This document shows positions 1 through 6,379 of a stretch of DNA of 7,284 nt, piece by piece (positions within the stretch are counted from its first letter, which is position 1; each line of letters starts with the position of its first letter). A model generated the notes under the pieces. The model was not told the origin of the DNA and searched no databases. It saw only the letters and a list, made by a program, of their open reading frames with translations. The stretch is from assembly GCA_002717185.1 (NCBI GenBank), contig PBDC01000018.1, forward strand, positions 43,902 to 51,185, read 5' to 3'. Origin of the DNA: Rhodospirillaceae bacterium. GTDB taxonomy: Bacteria; Pseudomonadota; Alphaproteobacteria; UBA8366; GCA-2717185. A program made the position numbers and the translations under genes.

Positions 1-1851
1 GAAATTCAAGAGGACATTCCGCGATCCGTTCTGGAGTCCGCTGTTATCCGGTTCGCGGGTGATTCCGGTGACGGTATGCAGTTAACCGGCAGCCAGTTCA
101 CCTTGGCCACAGCGCTTGCAGGAAACGATTTGGCGACATTTCCCGACTTTCCTGCGGAAATTCGTGCGCCCGTGGGGACCACGTTTGGCGTGTCAGCCTT
201 CCAGATAAACTTCGGTGCCCGAGGTATCCGCACGTCTGGTGACGCGCTCGATGTTCTTGTGGCGATGAACCCGGCGGCTTTGACCTCGAATGTCGGCGAC
301 GTCCGACCGGGTGGCCTGCTGATTGTCGATTCTGGTGCCTTTTCGAAACGTAATATCGTGAAAGCGGGCTACACGGAAAACCCTTTGGAGAATGATAGCC
401 TGGCGAAGTTCAAGGTTCTGGAAGTCGATATGTCGCGCTTGACCGTGGAAGCGGTTAAAGAGTTCGGCCTGACGACTAAGGAATCGCTGCGCTGCAAAAA
501 TATGTGGGCGCTTGGCTTGATCTATTGGATGTATGGCCGCAAGCGCCAGCCTTCGATAGACTGGCTGAAAAACAAATTCAAAAAACTTCCGGATATCGCG
601 ACGGCCAATATCGCGGCTATAAATGCTGGACACGCTTTTGGCGAGACGACAGAGATGCCGGCCGAGGTCAGCGCGTATATCGTGCCGGCCGCTGATATCG
701 AACCGGGCCTATACCGCACGGTGACTGGCGCAGAAACGATCGCCTGGGGTCTTGTCGCAGGATCACAGTTGGCTGACCTGAACATGGTCTTTTGCTCCTA
801 TCCGATTACACCGGCTTCGTCGGTCCTGCATGTACTGGCGAATATGAAGCAATTCCCAGTCGAGACCTTCCAGGCTGAGGATGAGATTTCTGCGGCATGT
901 GCCGCGATTGGTGTCTCTTATGGCGGGTCTCTGGGAGTGACGTCCAGCTCGGGCCCAGGCGTCGCGTTGAAGACGGAAGCGATGGGTCTTGCAATCAGCA
1001 TCGAATTGCCGCTGGTCATCGTGAATTCACAACGCGCCGGACCGTCGACTGGCATGCCAACGAAAACGGAACAATCCGACCTCTATCAAGCTGTCTATGG
1101 TCGAAACGCCGACAGCCCGTTGGTTGTCCTAGCCTCGCGGTCGCCCGGCGACTGTTTTGATGTTGCGATCGAATCGGTTCGCTTGGCGACGAAGTACATG
1201 ACACCGGTGATCTTGCTCACTGACGGGTACATCGCCAACGCGTCGGAACCCTGGTTGATTCCAGATTTCGACAAGTATAAACCCTTTCCCGTGCAGTTCC
1301 GCAATGTTCCGGAAGGATTCCATCCCTATCTTCGTGATACGGAATCGCTAGGTCGTGTATGGGTTAAACCAGGCACGCCAGGCTTGGAACATCGCGTCGG
1401 CGGCATTGAGAAGAGCGGCGATTCGGGGCACATCTCCTACGATCCGGAAAACCATCAGGCGATGACCAATATCCGCGCGAACAAGATTGCCGGCATCGCC
1501 AATGACATCCCATTGCAAGATGTTGATCAGGGAGAAGAGAGTGGTCGGATCGCCGTTGTCGGCTGGGGCTCCACATATGGGCCAATCAGCCGCGCCGTGT
1601 CAGAAGTACGGGCTGACGGCGAAGCGGTCTCGCACATCCATTTGCGATACATAAACCCGCTGCCCCTCAATCTGGGTGACCTGCTGCGCAATTTCGAACA
1701 GGTTCTGGTTCCCGAAATGAACACAGGCCAGCTGGTCACAGTATTGCGCAGTGAGTATCTCGTTCCGGCTGAAGGGCTCAATAAAGTGACTGGGCAGCCG
1801 TTCAAGATCGCTGAAATCGAAAACGCGATCCGTGCGCGATTGGAGAGTTGA
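1..1851 (+). CDS. korA: 2-oxoacid (2-oxoglutarate):ferredoxin oxidoreductase, fused gamma-alpha subunit, 5' partial
   Basis: This is the large subunit of a two-subunit, thiamine diphosphate dependent enzyme that decarboxylates a 2-oxoacid to its acyl-CoA and passes electrons to ferredoxin in the cytoplasm. The reading frame is open from the first base, so the true start lies upstream; 616 residues are visible, and judging by the usual family length only a few are missing. Residues about 14-190 form the gamma domain, with FAGDSGDGMQLTGSQF (18-33) and a FPAEIRAP segment near residue 50. The alpha (pyrimidine-binding) domain begins near residue 235 and contains YPITP (267-271), an SSSGPG loop and GPSTGMPTKTEQ (347-358). 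The C-terminal part ends in a typical TGQPF segment. The stop codon is followed after 1 nt by korB. The 2-oxoglutarate assignment rests on family resemblance (KorAB as in mycobacteria and haloarchaea); pyruvate or another 2-oxoacid cannot be excluded from sequence alone. Confidence 0.93.
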   Translation, partial: EIQEDIPRSVLESAVIRFAGDSGDGMQLTGSQFTLATALAGNDLATFPDFPAEIRAPVGTTFGVSAFQINFGARGIRTSGDALDVLVAMNPAALTSNVGDVRPGGLLIVDSGAFSKRNIVKAGYTENPLENDSLAKFKVLEVDMSRLTVEAVKEFGLTTKESLRCKNMWALGLIYWMYGRKRQPSIDWLKNKFKKLPDIATANIAAINAGHAFGETTEMPAEVSAYIVPAADIEPGLYRTVTGAETIAWGLVAGSQLADLNMVFCSYPITPASSVLHVLANMKQFPVETFQAEDEISAACAAIGVSYGGSLGVTSSSGPGVALKTEAMGLAISIELPLVIVNSQRAGPSTGMPTKTEQSDLYQAVYGRNADSPLVVLASRSPGDCFDVAIESVRLATKYMTPVILLTDGYIANASEPWLIPDFDKYKPFPVQFRNVPEGFHPYLRDTESLGRVWVKPGTPGLEHRVGGIEKSGDSGHISYDPENHQAMTNIRANKIAGIANDIPLQDVDQGEESGRIAVVGWGSTYGPISRAVSEVRADGEAVSHIHLRYINPLPLNLGDLLRNFEQVLVPEMNTGQLVTVLRSEYLVPAEGLNKVTGQPFKIAEIENAIRARLES

Positions 1852-1852
1852 G

Positions 1853-2878
1853 ATGAATGTAGCGACGCCGCCGGAAAAACTTACGGCAAAGGACTTCACA
1901 TCTGACCAGGAAGTTCGTTGGTGCCCTGGTTGCGGGGACTATGCGATCTTGAAATCGGTGCGTGCGACGCTGGCAGATCTCGGTGTTGAACGACATAACA
2001 CCGTGTTTATATCCGGTATCGGCTGCGCTGCGCGGTTCCCTTACTATATGGAGACTTACGGTTTTCATACTATTCATGGCCGTGCGCCCTCTATCGCGAC
2101 CGGCCTTAAGATCGCAAATCCGGAACTTGATATCTGGGTTATTTCCGGTGATGGGGATGCACTGTCAATCGGTGGAAACCATCTGCTCCATTTGCTGCGC
2201 CGCAATGTCAACATGCAATTCCTGTTATTCAATAACGAGATTTATGGCCTTACTAAAGGGCAATATTCACCGACATCGCGTCCCGGCACCCGCTCGCCGT
2301 CGACACCTCTTGGCTCCGTTGACAACCCGGTTTCCGCGGCATCCTTCGCCCTCGGCGCCGGCGGCCGGTTCGTCGCACGCTCAATCGATACGCTCCAGAA
2401 ACACATGCCGCCCGTGCTTAAGCGCGCACATCAGCACGCTGGAGCATCCTTCGTCGAAATTTTTCAGAATTGCATCGTTTACAACGATGGCGTTTTCGGT
2501 CACTTCACCGGTCGCGATGTGGCCTCTGACACGCAAATCGACGTTGCTCATGGCGAACCGCTGGTCTTTGGCGCGGATCGGGGCAAGGGTTTGCGCATAA
2601 AGCCCGGCACCATGGAACTCGAAGTAGTAACAATCGGCGAAGGCGGTGTGTCGATGGATGACGTGTTGGTCCACGATGAGACAAACCGGACGTTAGCATC
2701 GTTGCTTGCCTCCATGGAGCCACCGCACTTTCCGGTTGCCATAGGTGTCCTATATTGCAATCCAGGCCCGACTTATGTTGACAGTTTGTTCAGTCAAACC
2801 ACAGCTGTTAGGGAAGCAGCACCGAAGGTTGATATAAACGGTTTGTTGCGCAGTGGGCACACTTGGGAGATTGGTTGA
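1853..2878 (+). CDS. korB: 2-oxoacid (2-oxoglutarate):ferredoxin oxidoreductase, beta subunit
   Basis: This is the small subunit that carries the thiamine diphosphate pyrophosphate-binding site and the single [4Fe-4S] cluster of KorAB. It has 341 residues, a normal length for the family. Cys24 and Cys27 (WCPGCGDY), Cys58 (GIGCAARF) and Cys207 (FQNC) match the four cluster ligands. The thiamine diphosphate motif starts at GDGD (99-102), continues through GGNHLLH and reaches NNEIYGLTKGQ (127-137). I chose the ATG at 1853 because GGAGAG (1842-1847) lies 5 nt upstream and it follows the korA stop by 1 nt; an in-frame ATG at 1832 would overlap korA and lacks a better site. No ferredoxin domain is fused and no ferredoxin gene is in view, so the electron acceptor is encoded elsewhere. 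Tight coupling to korA supports one heteromeric complex. Confidence 0.94.
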   Translation: MNVATPPEKLTAKDFTSDQEVRWCPGCGDYAILKSVRATLADLGVERHNTVFISGIGCAARFPYYMETYGFHTIHGRAPSIATGLKIANPELDIWVISGDGDALSIGGNHLLHLLRRNVNMQFLLFNNEIYGLTKGQYSPTSRPGTRSPSTPLGSVDNPVSAASFALGAGGRFVARSIDTLQKHMPPVLKRAHQHAGASFVEIFQNCIVYNDGVFGHFTGRDVASDTQIDVAHGEPLVFGADRGKGLRIKPGTMELEVVTIGEGGVSMDDVLVHDETNRTLASLLASMEPPHFPVAIGVLYCNPGPTYVDSLFSQTTAVREAAPKVDINGLLRSGHTWEIG

Positions 2879-2923
2879 CCTTTTTGAACCCTACTATGAA
2901 TGGGCATTCGAGCCTTTGTAAGG

Positions 2924-2941
2924 TAGCTAGCTAAAGTTTAG
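2924..2941. promoter_or_regulatory. Overlapping palindromes, possible operator
   Basis: TAGCTAGCTA (2924-2933) is a perfect 10-bp palindrome. It overlaps CTAAA-G-TTTAG (2931-2941), an inverted repeat with 5-bp arms around one base. Both sit in the gap about 320 nt upstream of an MFS exporter gene, where a TetR- or MarR-type repressor might bind. No regulator gene is in the window, and short palindromes arise by chance, so this is a weak candidate. Confidence 0.2.
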
Positions 2942-3016
2942 ACATACCCCGTTTGACAAAAGTGGTGGGACCAGTGAGCGGGATTGTTGGCAACGCAAAC
3001 GATAATTACAGTCAAC

Positions 3017-3038
3017 CCCCATGCGGTGAATGCAGGGG
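3017..3038. other. Bulged GC-rich stem-loop
   Basis: CCCC (3017-3020) and TGC (3022-3024) can pair with GCA (3032-3034) and GGGG (3035-3038). This gives a 7-bp stem with one bulged A at 3021 and a 7-nt loop. No T run follows, so it is not a classical intrinsic terminator. It could be part of a leader RNA or simply a chance fold. Confidence 0.3.
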
Positions 3039-3260
3039 CGAGTATCGAAAAATATTCAGCAATTCTGTGTTGCGCTATTGCTTGCGCGGTTGTTTGGGCA
3101 TCTATCAGCGCATCGTTCTTCTTGCCAAAACCCGGACTGCTATTTTAGCGTGGCGCAATCTGCCAGCACGTACTTTATCGCCGGAACTGAATTTGCGAGC
3201 GGCAGAAGAGCAAAAGCGCTAGGTTTTGGCGAACACTGTCCGCCCGCTTTAGGTAAATGA
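3030..3260 (+). CDS. Doubtful small ORF upstream of the MFS gene
   Basis: An ATG at 3030 opens a frame of 76 codons that I do not recognise. Its TGA (3258-3260) overlaps the MFS start codon at 3257 in an ATGA arrangement, which is a pattern of translational coupling. Residues about 7-25 are basic and then hydrophobic (NIQQFCVALLLARLFGHLSA), loosely like a signal or anchor segment. Against it: GGTGA touches the ATG with no usable spacing, there is no domain, and another frame is open across the same bases. It could be a real small protein, a gene remnant or chance. Confidence 0.15.
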   Translation: MQGRVSKNIQQFCVALLLARLFGHLSAHRSSCQNPDCYFSVAQSASTYFIAGTEFASGRRAKALGFGEHCPPALGK

Positions 3261-4774
3261 CAACGATCGCTCAGAGCGTCGAAACGCCAGGCGCGTTTCG
3301 AAAATGGATGCTTCTCGTTTCAGTCACGCTGGCGACAACGATTTACAGCATGACTGTTTTGATCGTGAGTGTGGTCTTGCCGCAAATGCAAGGCACGCTA
3401 TCGGCGACGCCCGACCAAATTAGCTGGGTCATGACCTTTAACATTCTGGCGACCGCCGTGGTCACGCCGGTCACGGGCTGGCTGACAAGCCGTTTTGGCT
3501 GGCGTAAGGTGATGCTTACTGGTGTATTCGGGTTCTGCGTCGCCACGGTGTTGTGCGGCCAGGCGGATTCGTTAGAGGCGCTGGTCTTCTATCGTATTCT
3601 GCAGGGTGGGCTGGGCGCCCCGCTGGTGCCGCTAGCTCAGGCGGTTTTGCTGGATAGTTTCGAGCGTCGCCAGCATGGGCTCGTTACTTCCATCTTCGGT
3701 ATGGGCGTTGTAGTCGGGCCGATTATCGGACCGGTGTTTGGTGGCTATCTCAGCGAGCTACTGAATTGGCGCTGGGCCTTCTACATGATTGTTCCATTCG
3801 GGGCGGCCGGGTTCGCGGGTTTGTGGTTTTTTCTCCGCGATGGCGGGCGGGAGCCTGGCCTGAAGTTCGACTGGACTGGCTTCATTGCCCTGGCCTTTGC
3901 CATATCATGTTTGCAATTGCTGCTCGATCGGGCAGAACGGCTCGACTGGTTCGAATCGACGGAGATCATCGTTGTAGCTTCGCTCGGCTGCTTTGCGTTT
4001 TACATCTTTATCATCCATAGCTTGACCAGTCGGTCGCCGCTGCTCGATCTGCGCCTCCTTAAAGACCGAAACTATGCACTTGGCCTGATCATTGTGCTGA
4101 TTTACGGCATGTTAAATTTTACGCCGATGGTAATGCTGCCACCCATGCTGAAGGGTATCGCTGGCTATCCGGAATCAGTGATCGGTATGTTGTTGAGCGC
4201 GCGGGGTGCGGGTGCGTTAATCGGATTTTTCCTTGCTGTTTGGGTAGGTAAGCTGGACCCGCGGATTGGCATGTTGGTGGGCTTTGGTCTGTTGGTGTCG
4301 TCCGGTTGGCACATGATGACCTTCGATATGAATGTGACGAGCTTTGATGTCGGGATAACCAGCGCTGTTCAAGGATTCGCAGTGGGTATTCTGTGGGTAC
4401 CGCTGACCATCGCGACTTTTGCGACACTCGACAACAGCAAGCTGGCCGAGACCATGTCCGTGTTCCATCTCTTGCGGAATGTGGGAAGCAGCATTTTCAT
4501 ATCCCTCAGCGTAACGATCTTGGTACGGACATCTGGCATCAACTATGCGCGCTTCACCGAGTTCATCTCGCCATTCAACAAGTTGCTTGGTTTCACGGAA
4601 AATAATGCCTCCTTCGACATAAGTGGGCTTGGCGGGCTGGCTGCCATAAGCGTCGAACTTGGTAGACAGGCTGACATGATCGGGTTTCTTAACGCCTTCG
4701 GTGCCTTTACCTTCGCCAGCGCCCTTGCCCTGCCCTTGGTGCTGCTGGTACGCATGCCTCGGAAATCAAACTGA
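3257..4774 (+). CDS. MFS transporter, DHA2 (EmrB/QacA-like) family, 14 TM
   Basis: This is an inner-membrane drug:proton antiporter-like protein of 505 residues, the usual DHA2 length, with about 14 hydrophobic segments starting near residue 18. Family marks visible: LPQMQGTLSAT after helix 1 (41-51), motif A GWLTSRFGWRKVM (74-86), YRILQGGLGA (112-121), motif C in helix 5 with GxxxGPxxGPxxGG (150-163), NWRWAFYMIVP (170-180) and LDRAERLDWF (223-232). A large loop near residues 423-480 precedes the last helix, as in EmrB. The start is fixed at 3257 by an in-frame TAA directly upstream; the ribosome site (AGG, 3 nt away) is poor. Oddity: helix 1 reads SMTVLIVSVVLP, where the family usually has LDTTIVNVALP, so the buried Asp is replaced by Thr33. 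No EmrA/HlyD adaptor or TolC gene is adjacent. The substrate is unknown. The next gene starts 14 nt after the stop. Confidence 0.9.
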   Translation: MTTIAQSVETPGAFRKWMLLVSVTLATTIYSMTVLIVSVVLPQMQGTLSATPDQISWVMTFNILATAVVTPVTGWLTSRFGWRKVMLTGVFGFCVATVLCGQADSLEALVFYRILQGGLGAPLVPLAQAVLLDSFERRQHGLVTSIFGMGVVVGPIIGPVFGGYLSELLNWRWAFYMIVPFGAAGFAGLWFFLRDGGREPGLKFDWTGFIALAFAISCLQLLLDRAERLDWFESTEIIVVASLGCFAFYIFIIHSLTSRSPLLDLRLLKDRNYALGLIIVLIYGMLNFTPMVMLPPMLKGIAGYPESVIGMLLSARGAGALIGFFLAVWVGKLDPRIGMLVGFGLLVSSGWHMMTFDMNVTSFDVGITSAVQGFAVGILWVPLTIATFATLDNSKLAETMSVFHLLRNVGSSIFISLSVTILVRTSGINYARFTEFISPFNKLLGFTENNASFDISGLGGLAAISVELGRQADMIGFLNAFGAFTFASALALPLVLLVRMPRKSN

Positions 4775-4788
4775 GCGATGGTTCACAT

Positions 4789-5139
4789 ATGATCACGATG
4801 TACGGCATCAAGAATTGCGATACCTGCCGAAAAGCGTTGAAGTGGATGCAAGCGGAGCGGATCGAGCATCGATTGCATGACCTGCGCGCCGATGGTTTGG
4901 ATACGGAAGTTGTTACGCGATGGGTTGCAGCAGTTGGATGGGAGGCGTTACTCAACAGGCGCGGCACAACATGGCGCAATCTGCCAGAGGCGGACAAGGA
5001 GGAACTCGACGAAGAAAAGGCCAGCGCTTTAATGCTGACCAATCCGACTCTCATCAAAAGGCCAGTTTTTGATATTGATGAAAAAATCGTTGTCGGCTTC
5101 AAGGGTCCAGAACAACAGCAGATCCGTGATGGGAGCTGA
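4789..5139 (+). CDS. ArsC/Spx/YffB-family thioredoxin-fold protein
   Basis: This is a small cytoplasmic protein of 116 residues, the normal length for the ArsC/Spx/YffB family. Its start MITMYGIKNCDTCRKA is diagnostic: Cys10 aligns with the ArsC/YffB catalytic cysteine and Cys13 completes a CxxC pair as in Spx. RRGTTWRNL (57-64) and NPTLIKRPV (85-93) are the other family signatures, with Arg91 in the position of the ArsC anion-binding arginine. Members include arsenate reductases, the RNA polymerase-binding regulator Spx, and YffB-like proteins of unclear function. No ars gene is nearby, so arsenate detoxification is not supported by context, and I leave the function open. Start choice is ATG 4789; ATG 4798 is an alternative that loses three residues. 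The upstream ribosome site is weak. It lies 14 nt after the MFS gene and 7 nt before the chosen nudC start. Confidence 0.85.
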   Translation: MITMYGIKNCDTCRKALKWMQAERIEHRLHDLRADGLDTEVVTRWVAAVGWEALLNRRGTTWRNLPEADKEELDEEKASALMLTNPTLIKRPVFDIDEKIVVGFKGPEQQQIRDGS

Positions 5140-5146
5140 GCAAAAA

Positions 5147-6067
5147 ATGGACCGGGTCAATTTCTACGCCGGCGCGGACATGGATCGCGTTAGCCCTTTG
5201 CGCCGGGATGTCGACTGGATCACCGACCAACTGGCCTCGCCCGAGGCGCGCGTGCTGCCGGTTTGGCGGGAAAAAAACTTTGTTTCCTTTCTTGACCAGG
5301 GTGCCAAGTCGTTGGAGATCGCTTGGCTTACCGTCGGCGATGCTTCGGCATTGGCAAAGTGCGGGGATCCGTTTGTGCTGCTGGGGGAGAAGAACGGCAT
5401 CCCCTATTTCGCTATTGATCTTTCGCATCTCGATGAACCAGAGGCGGCAGTACTTCATGGCACATTTGTGGGTTTACGCGATGTGGGTGGTGCGCTCGCC
5501 CAGTCTGAGGGTGCCCTTTTGTCCTACGCCAAAGGGCTCTTTCACTGGCATGACCGCAATCCCTTCTGTGCTCGGTGCGGCAGTGCCACGCTGTCGACCA
5601 GCGCTGGACATGTCCGGCTTTGCACAAATGCAGATTGTAAGACTTCGCATTTTCCGAGAACCGATCCAGCTGTCATCATGCTTGTCCATCGGGGTGACCG
5701 TTGCGTCCTGGCGCACAATAGGCGAAACCACTTGCCCATGTATTCGACCCTGGCGGGATTTGTGGAACCGGGTGAAAGCTTGGAAGAGGCAGTTGCTCGG
5801 GAAGTTCACGAGGAGGTTGGTATTCGTGTTGGCCGTGTGCGCTACCATTCATCCCAGCCATGGCCGTTTCCCGGCAACATCATGCTAGGTTTCCACGCGG
5901 AGGCGGAAAGTACAGAGATCGCTATAGAGGAAGAGGAGCTTGTTGAGGCGCGCTGGTTCGAGCGTGCGGAAATTGCAAATGCAGCCGAGACGGGGTTGAA
6001 ACTGTCGCGATCCGAATCTATCTCGCGCCGCCTGATCGACGATTGGGTGTCGGGCGCAGTGACGTAG
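5147..6067 (+). CDS. nudC: NAD(+)/NADH diphosphatase (Nudix hydrolase), likely NAD-RNA decapping
   Basis: This enzyme hydrolyses NADH/NAD+ to NMN(H) and AMP, and in E. coli it also removes NAD caps from RNA 5' ends. The product has 306 residues, longer than the E. coli protein through its N-terminal domain. A zinc ribbon uses Cys141, Cys144, Cys159 and Cys164 (CARC, then CTNADC with four spacer residues). The HFPRTDPAVIML strand follows. The Nudix box runs from Gly204 to Ile226 and fits GX5EX7REUXEEXGU exactly: Gly204, Glu210, Arg218, Glu219, Glu222, Glu223, Gly225. The NudC-specific SQPWPFP motif is at 236-242, but the usual Ser two residues later is Asn244. I chose ATG 5147, with GGGAG at 5131-5135 upstream (11 nt) and the arsC-like stop 7 nt upstream. 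ATG 5129, overlapping the previous gene, is an alternative with no ribosome site. It is probably co-transcribed with the two preceding genes. Confidence 0.94.
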   Translation: MDRVNFYAGADMDRVSPLRRDVDWITDQLASPEARVLPVWREKNFVSFLDQGAKSLEIAWLTVGDASALAKCGDPFVLLGEKNGIPYFAIDLSHLDEPEAAVLHGTFVGLRDVGGALAQSEGALLSYAKGLFHWHDRNPFCARCGSATLSTSAGHVRLCTNADCKTSHFPRTDPAVIMLVHRGDRCVLAHNRRNHLPMYSTLAGFVEPGESLEEAVAREVHEEVGIRVGRVRYHSSQPWPFPGNIMLGFHAEAESTEIAIEEEELVEARWFERAEIANAAETGLKLSRSESISRRLIDDWVSGAVT

Positions 6068-6080
6068 TTGTGCGCAGTGA
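6054..6080. repeat. 9-bp direct repeat across the nudC stop
   Basis: GCGCAGTGA occurs at 6054-6062 and again at 6072-6080, giving a period of 18 nt; the first copy is in the last codons of nudC. The second copy can also pair weakly with ACTGTGC at 6108-6114 through a G-U wobble, but the loop of 29 nt makes this an unlikely terminator. It is probably a small local duplication. Confidence 0.35.
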
Positions 6081-6379
6081 TTTTTCTAAGTCTCGAACTT
6101 GATGATAACTGTGCGATGATTTGATCGGCACCTGTTCGATCGCTTTGGGCGTAAAGGCGCCGCCGATCATTCTGGTGACGACACTGTTGGCGTTCAGCCT
6201 AGCCAACAAGGGCGATGCTAAGGGTTATTCGATCTGCACTGGTTTAGCGTTTTGGGTGTTTTATCGCAATTTTTTGGACCCCCTGCCAGGGGTTGAAGAT
6301 TTTGGGCCTTCAACGGATTGCCAGATCTTGAGAAGCGATAATCCGCATGCTACGTAGCGCGCAATCGAACGGAGTAGGG
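6068..6379. other. Intergenic region between nudC and ispH
   Basis: This gap of 312 nt separates nudC from ispH and probably carries the ispH promoter. A frame opened by a TTG at 6121 runs to 6357, but it lacks a ribosome site and any recognisable product, so I treat it as non-coding. GATAAT at 6337-6342 is a possible -10 box, which would give a leader of about 30 nt, but no good -35 lies 16-18 nt before it (TTGCCA at 6318 is only 13 nt away). Two abutting hairpins lie at 6280-6314. Confidence 0.6.
6280..6314. promoter_or_regulatory. Two abutting stem-loops upstream of ispH
   Basis: CCCCT (6280-6284) pairs with AGGGG (6288-6292) around a 3-nt loop. GTTGAAG (6292-6298) pairs perfectly with CTTCAAC (6308-6314) around a 9-nt loop. 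The hairpins meet at G6292, so they could stack in an RNA or compete for that base. No T run follows, which argues against an intrinsic terminator. The GTTGAAG/CTTCAAC pair could instead be a dyad for a DNA-binding regulator. Confidence 0.35.

Larger units (their letters stand above)
2879..3256. other. Intergenic region between korB and the MFS gene
   Basis: This is a stretch of 378 nt with no confidently coding gene. No hairpin followed by a T run marks a terminator after korB. Seen directly: two overlapping palindromes at 2924-2941, a TTGACA hexamer at 2953-2958 without a good -10 at the right spacing, and a bulged GC-rich hairpin at 3017-3038. Two overlapping + strand frames are open here (2953-3222 from a TTG, 3030-3260 from an ATG), but neither product is recognisable. 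I expect the promoter of the downstream MFS-arsC-nudC group to lie here, but cannot place it. Confidence 0.6.

Noticed and set aside
1962..2600. Long + strand frame of 212 codons inside korB
   Set aside because: It is a shadow of korB, which has every cofactor motif in its own frame; the shadow product has no recognisable features.
2953..2958. TTGACA as a -35 box
   Set aside because: No TATAAT-like hexamer is found 16-18 nt downstream; the nearest GATAAT (3001-3006) is much too far away.
2953..3222. Open frame of 89 codons from a TTG after korB
   Set aside because: The product is unrecognisable, there is no ribosome site, and it competes with another open frame over the same bases.
3948..3960. 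GGTTCGAATC-like stretch resembling a tRNA T-arm
   Set aside because: It lies inside the MFS gene, encodes the conserved DWFES segment, and no cloverleaf surrounds it.
5208..5888. Long + strand frame of 226 codons inside nudC
   Set aside because: It is a shadow of nudC, whose frame carries a complete Nudix box and zinc ribbon.
6072..6114. Possible nudC terminator pairing GCGCAGT with ACTGTGC
   Set aside because: The stem is 7 bp with a wobble and the loop is 29 nt, with no T run after it.
6121..6357. Open frame of 78 codons from a TTG between nudC and ispH
   Set aside because: It has no ribosome site, starts at TTG, has no recognisable domain, and covers the hairpins and the probable ispH promoter.
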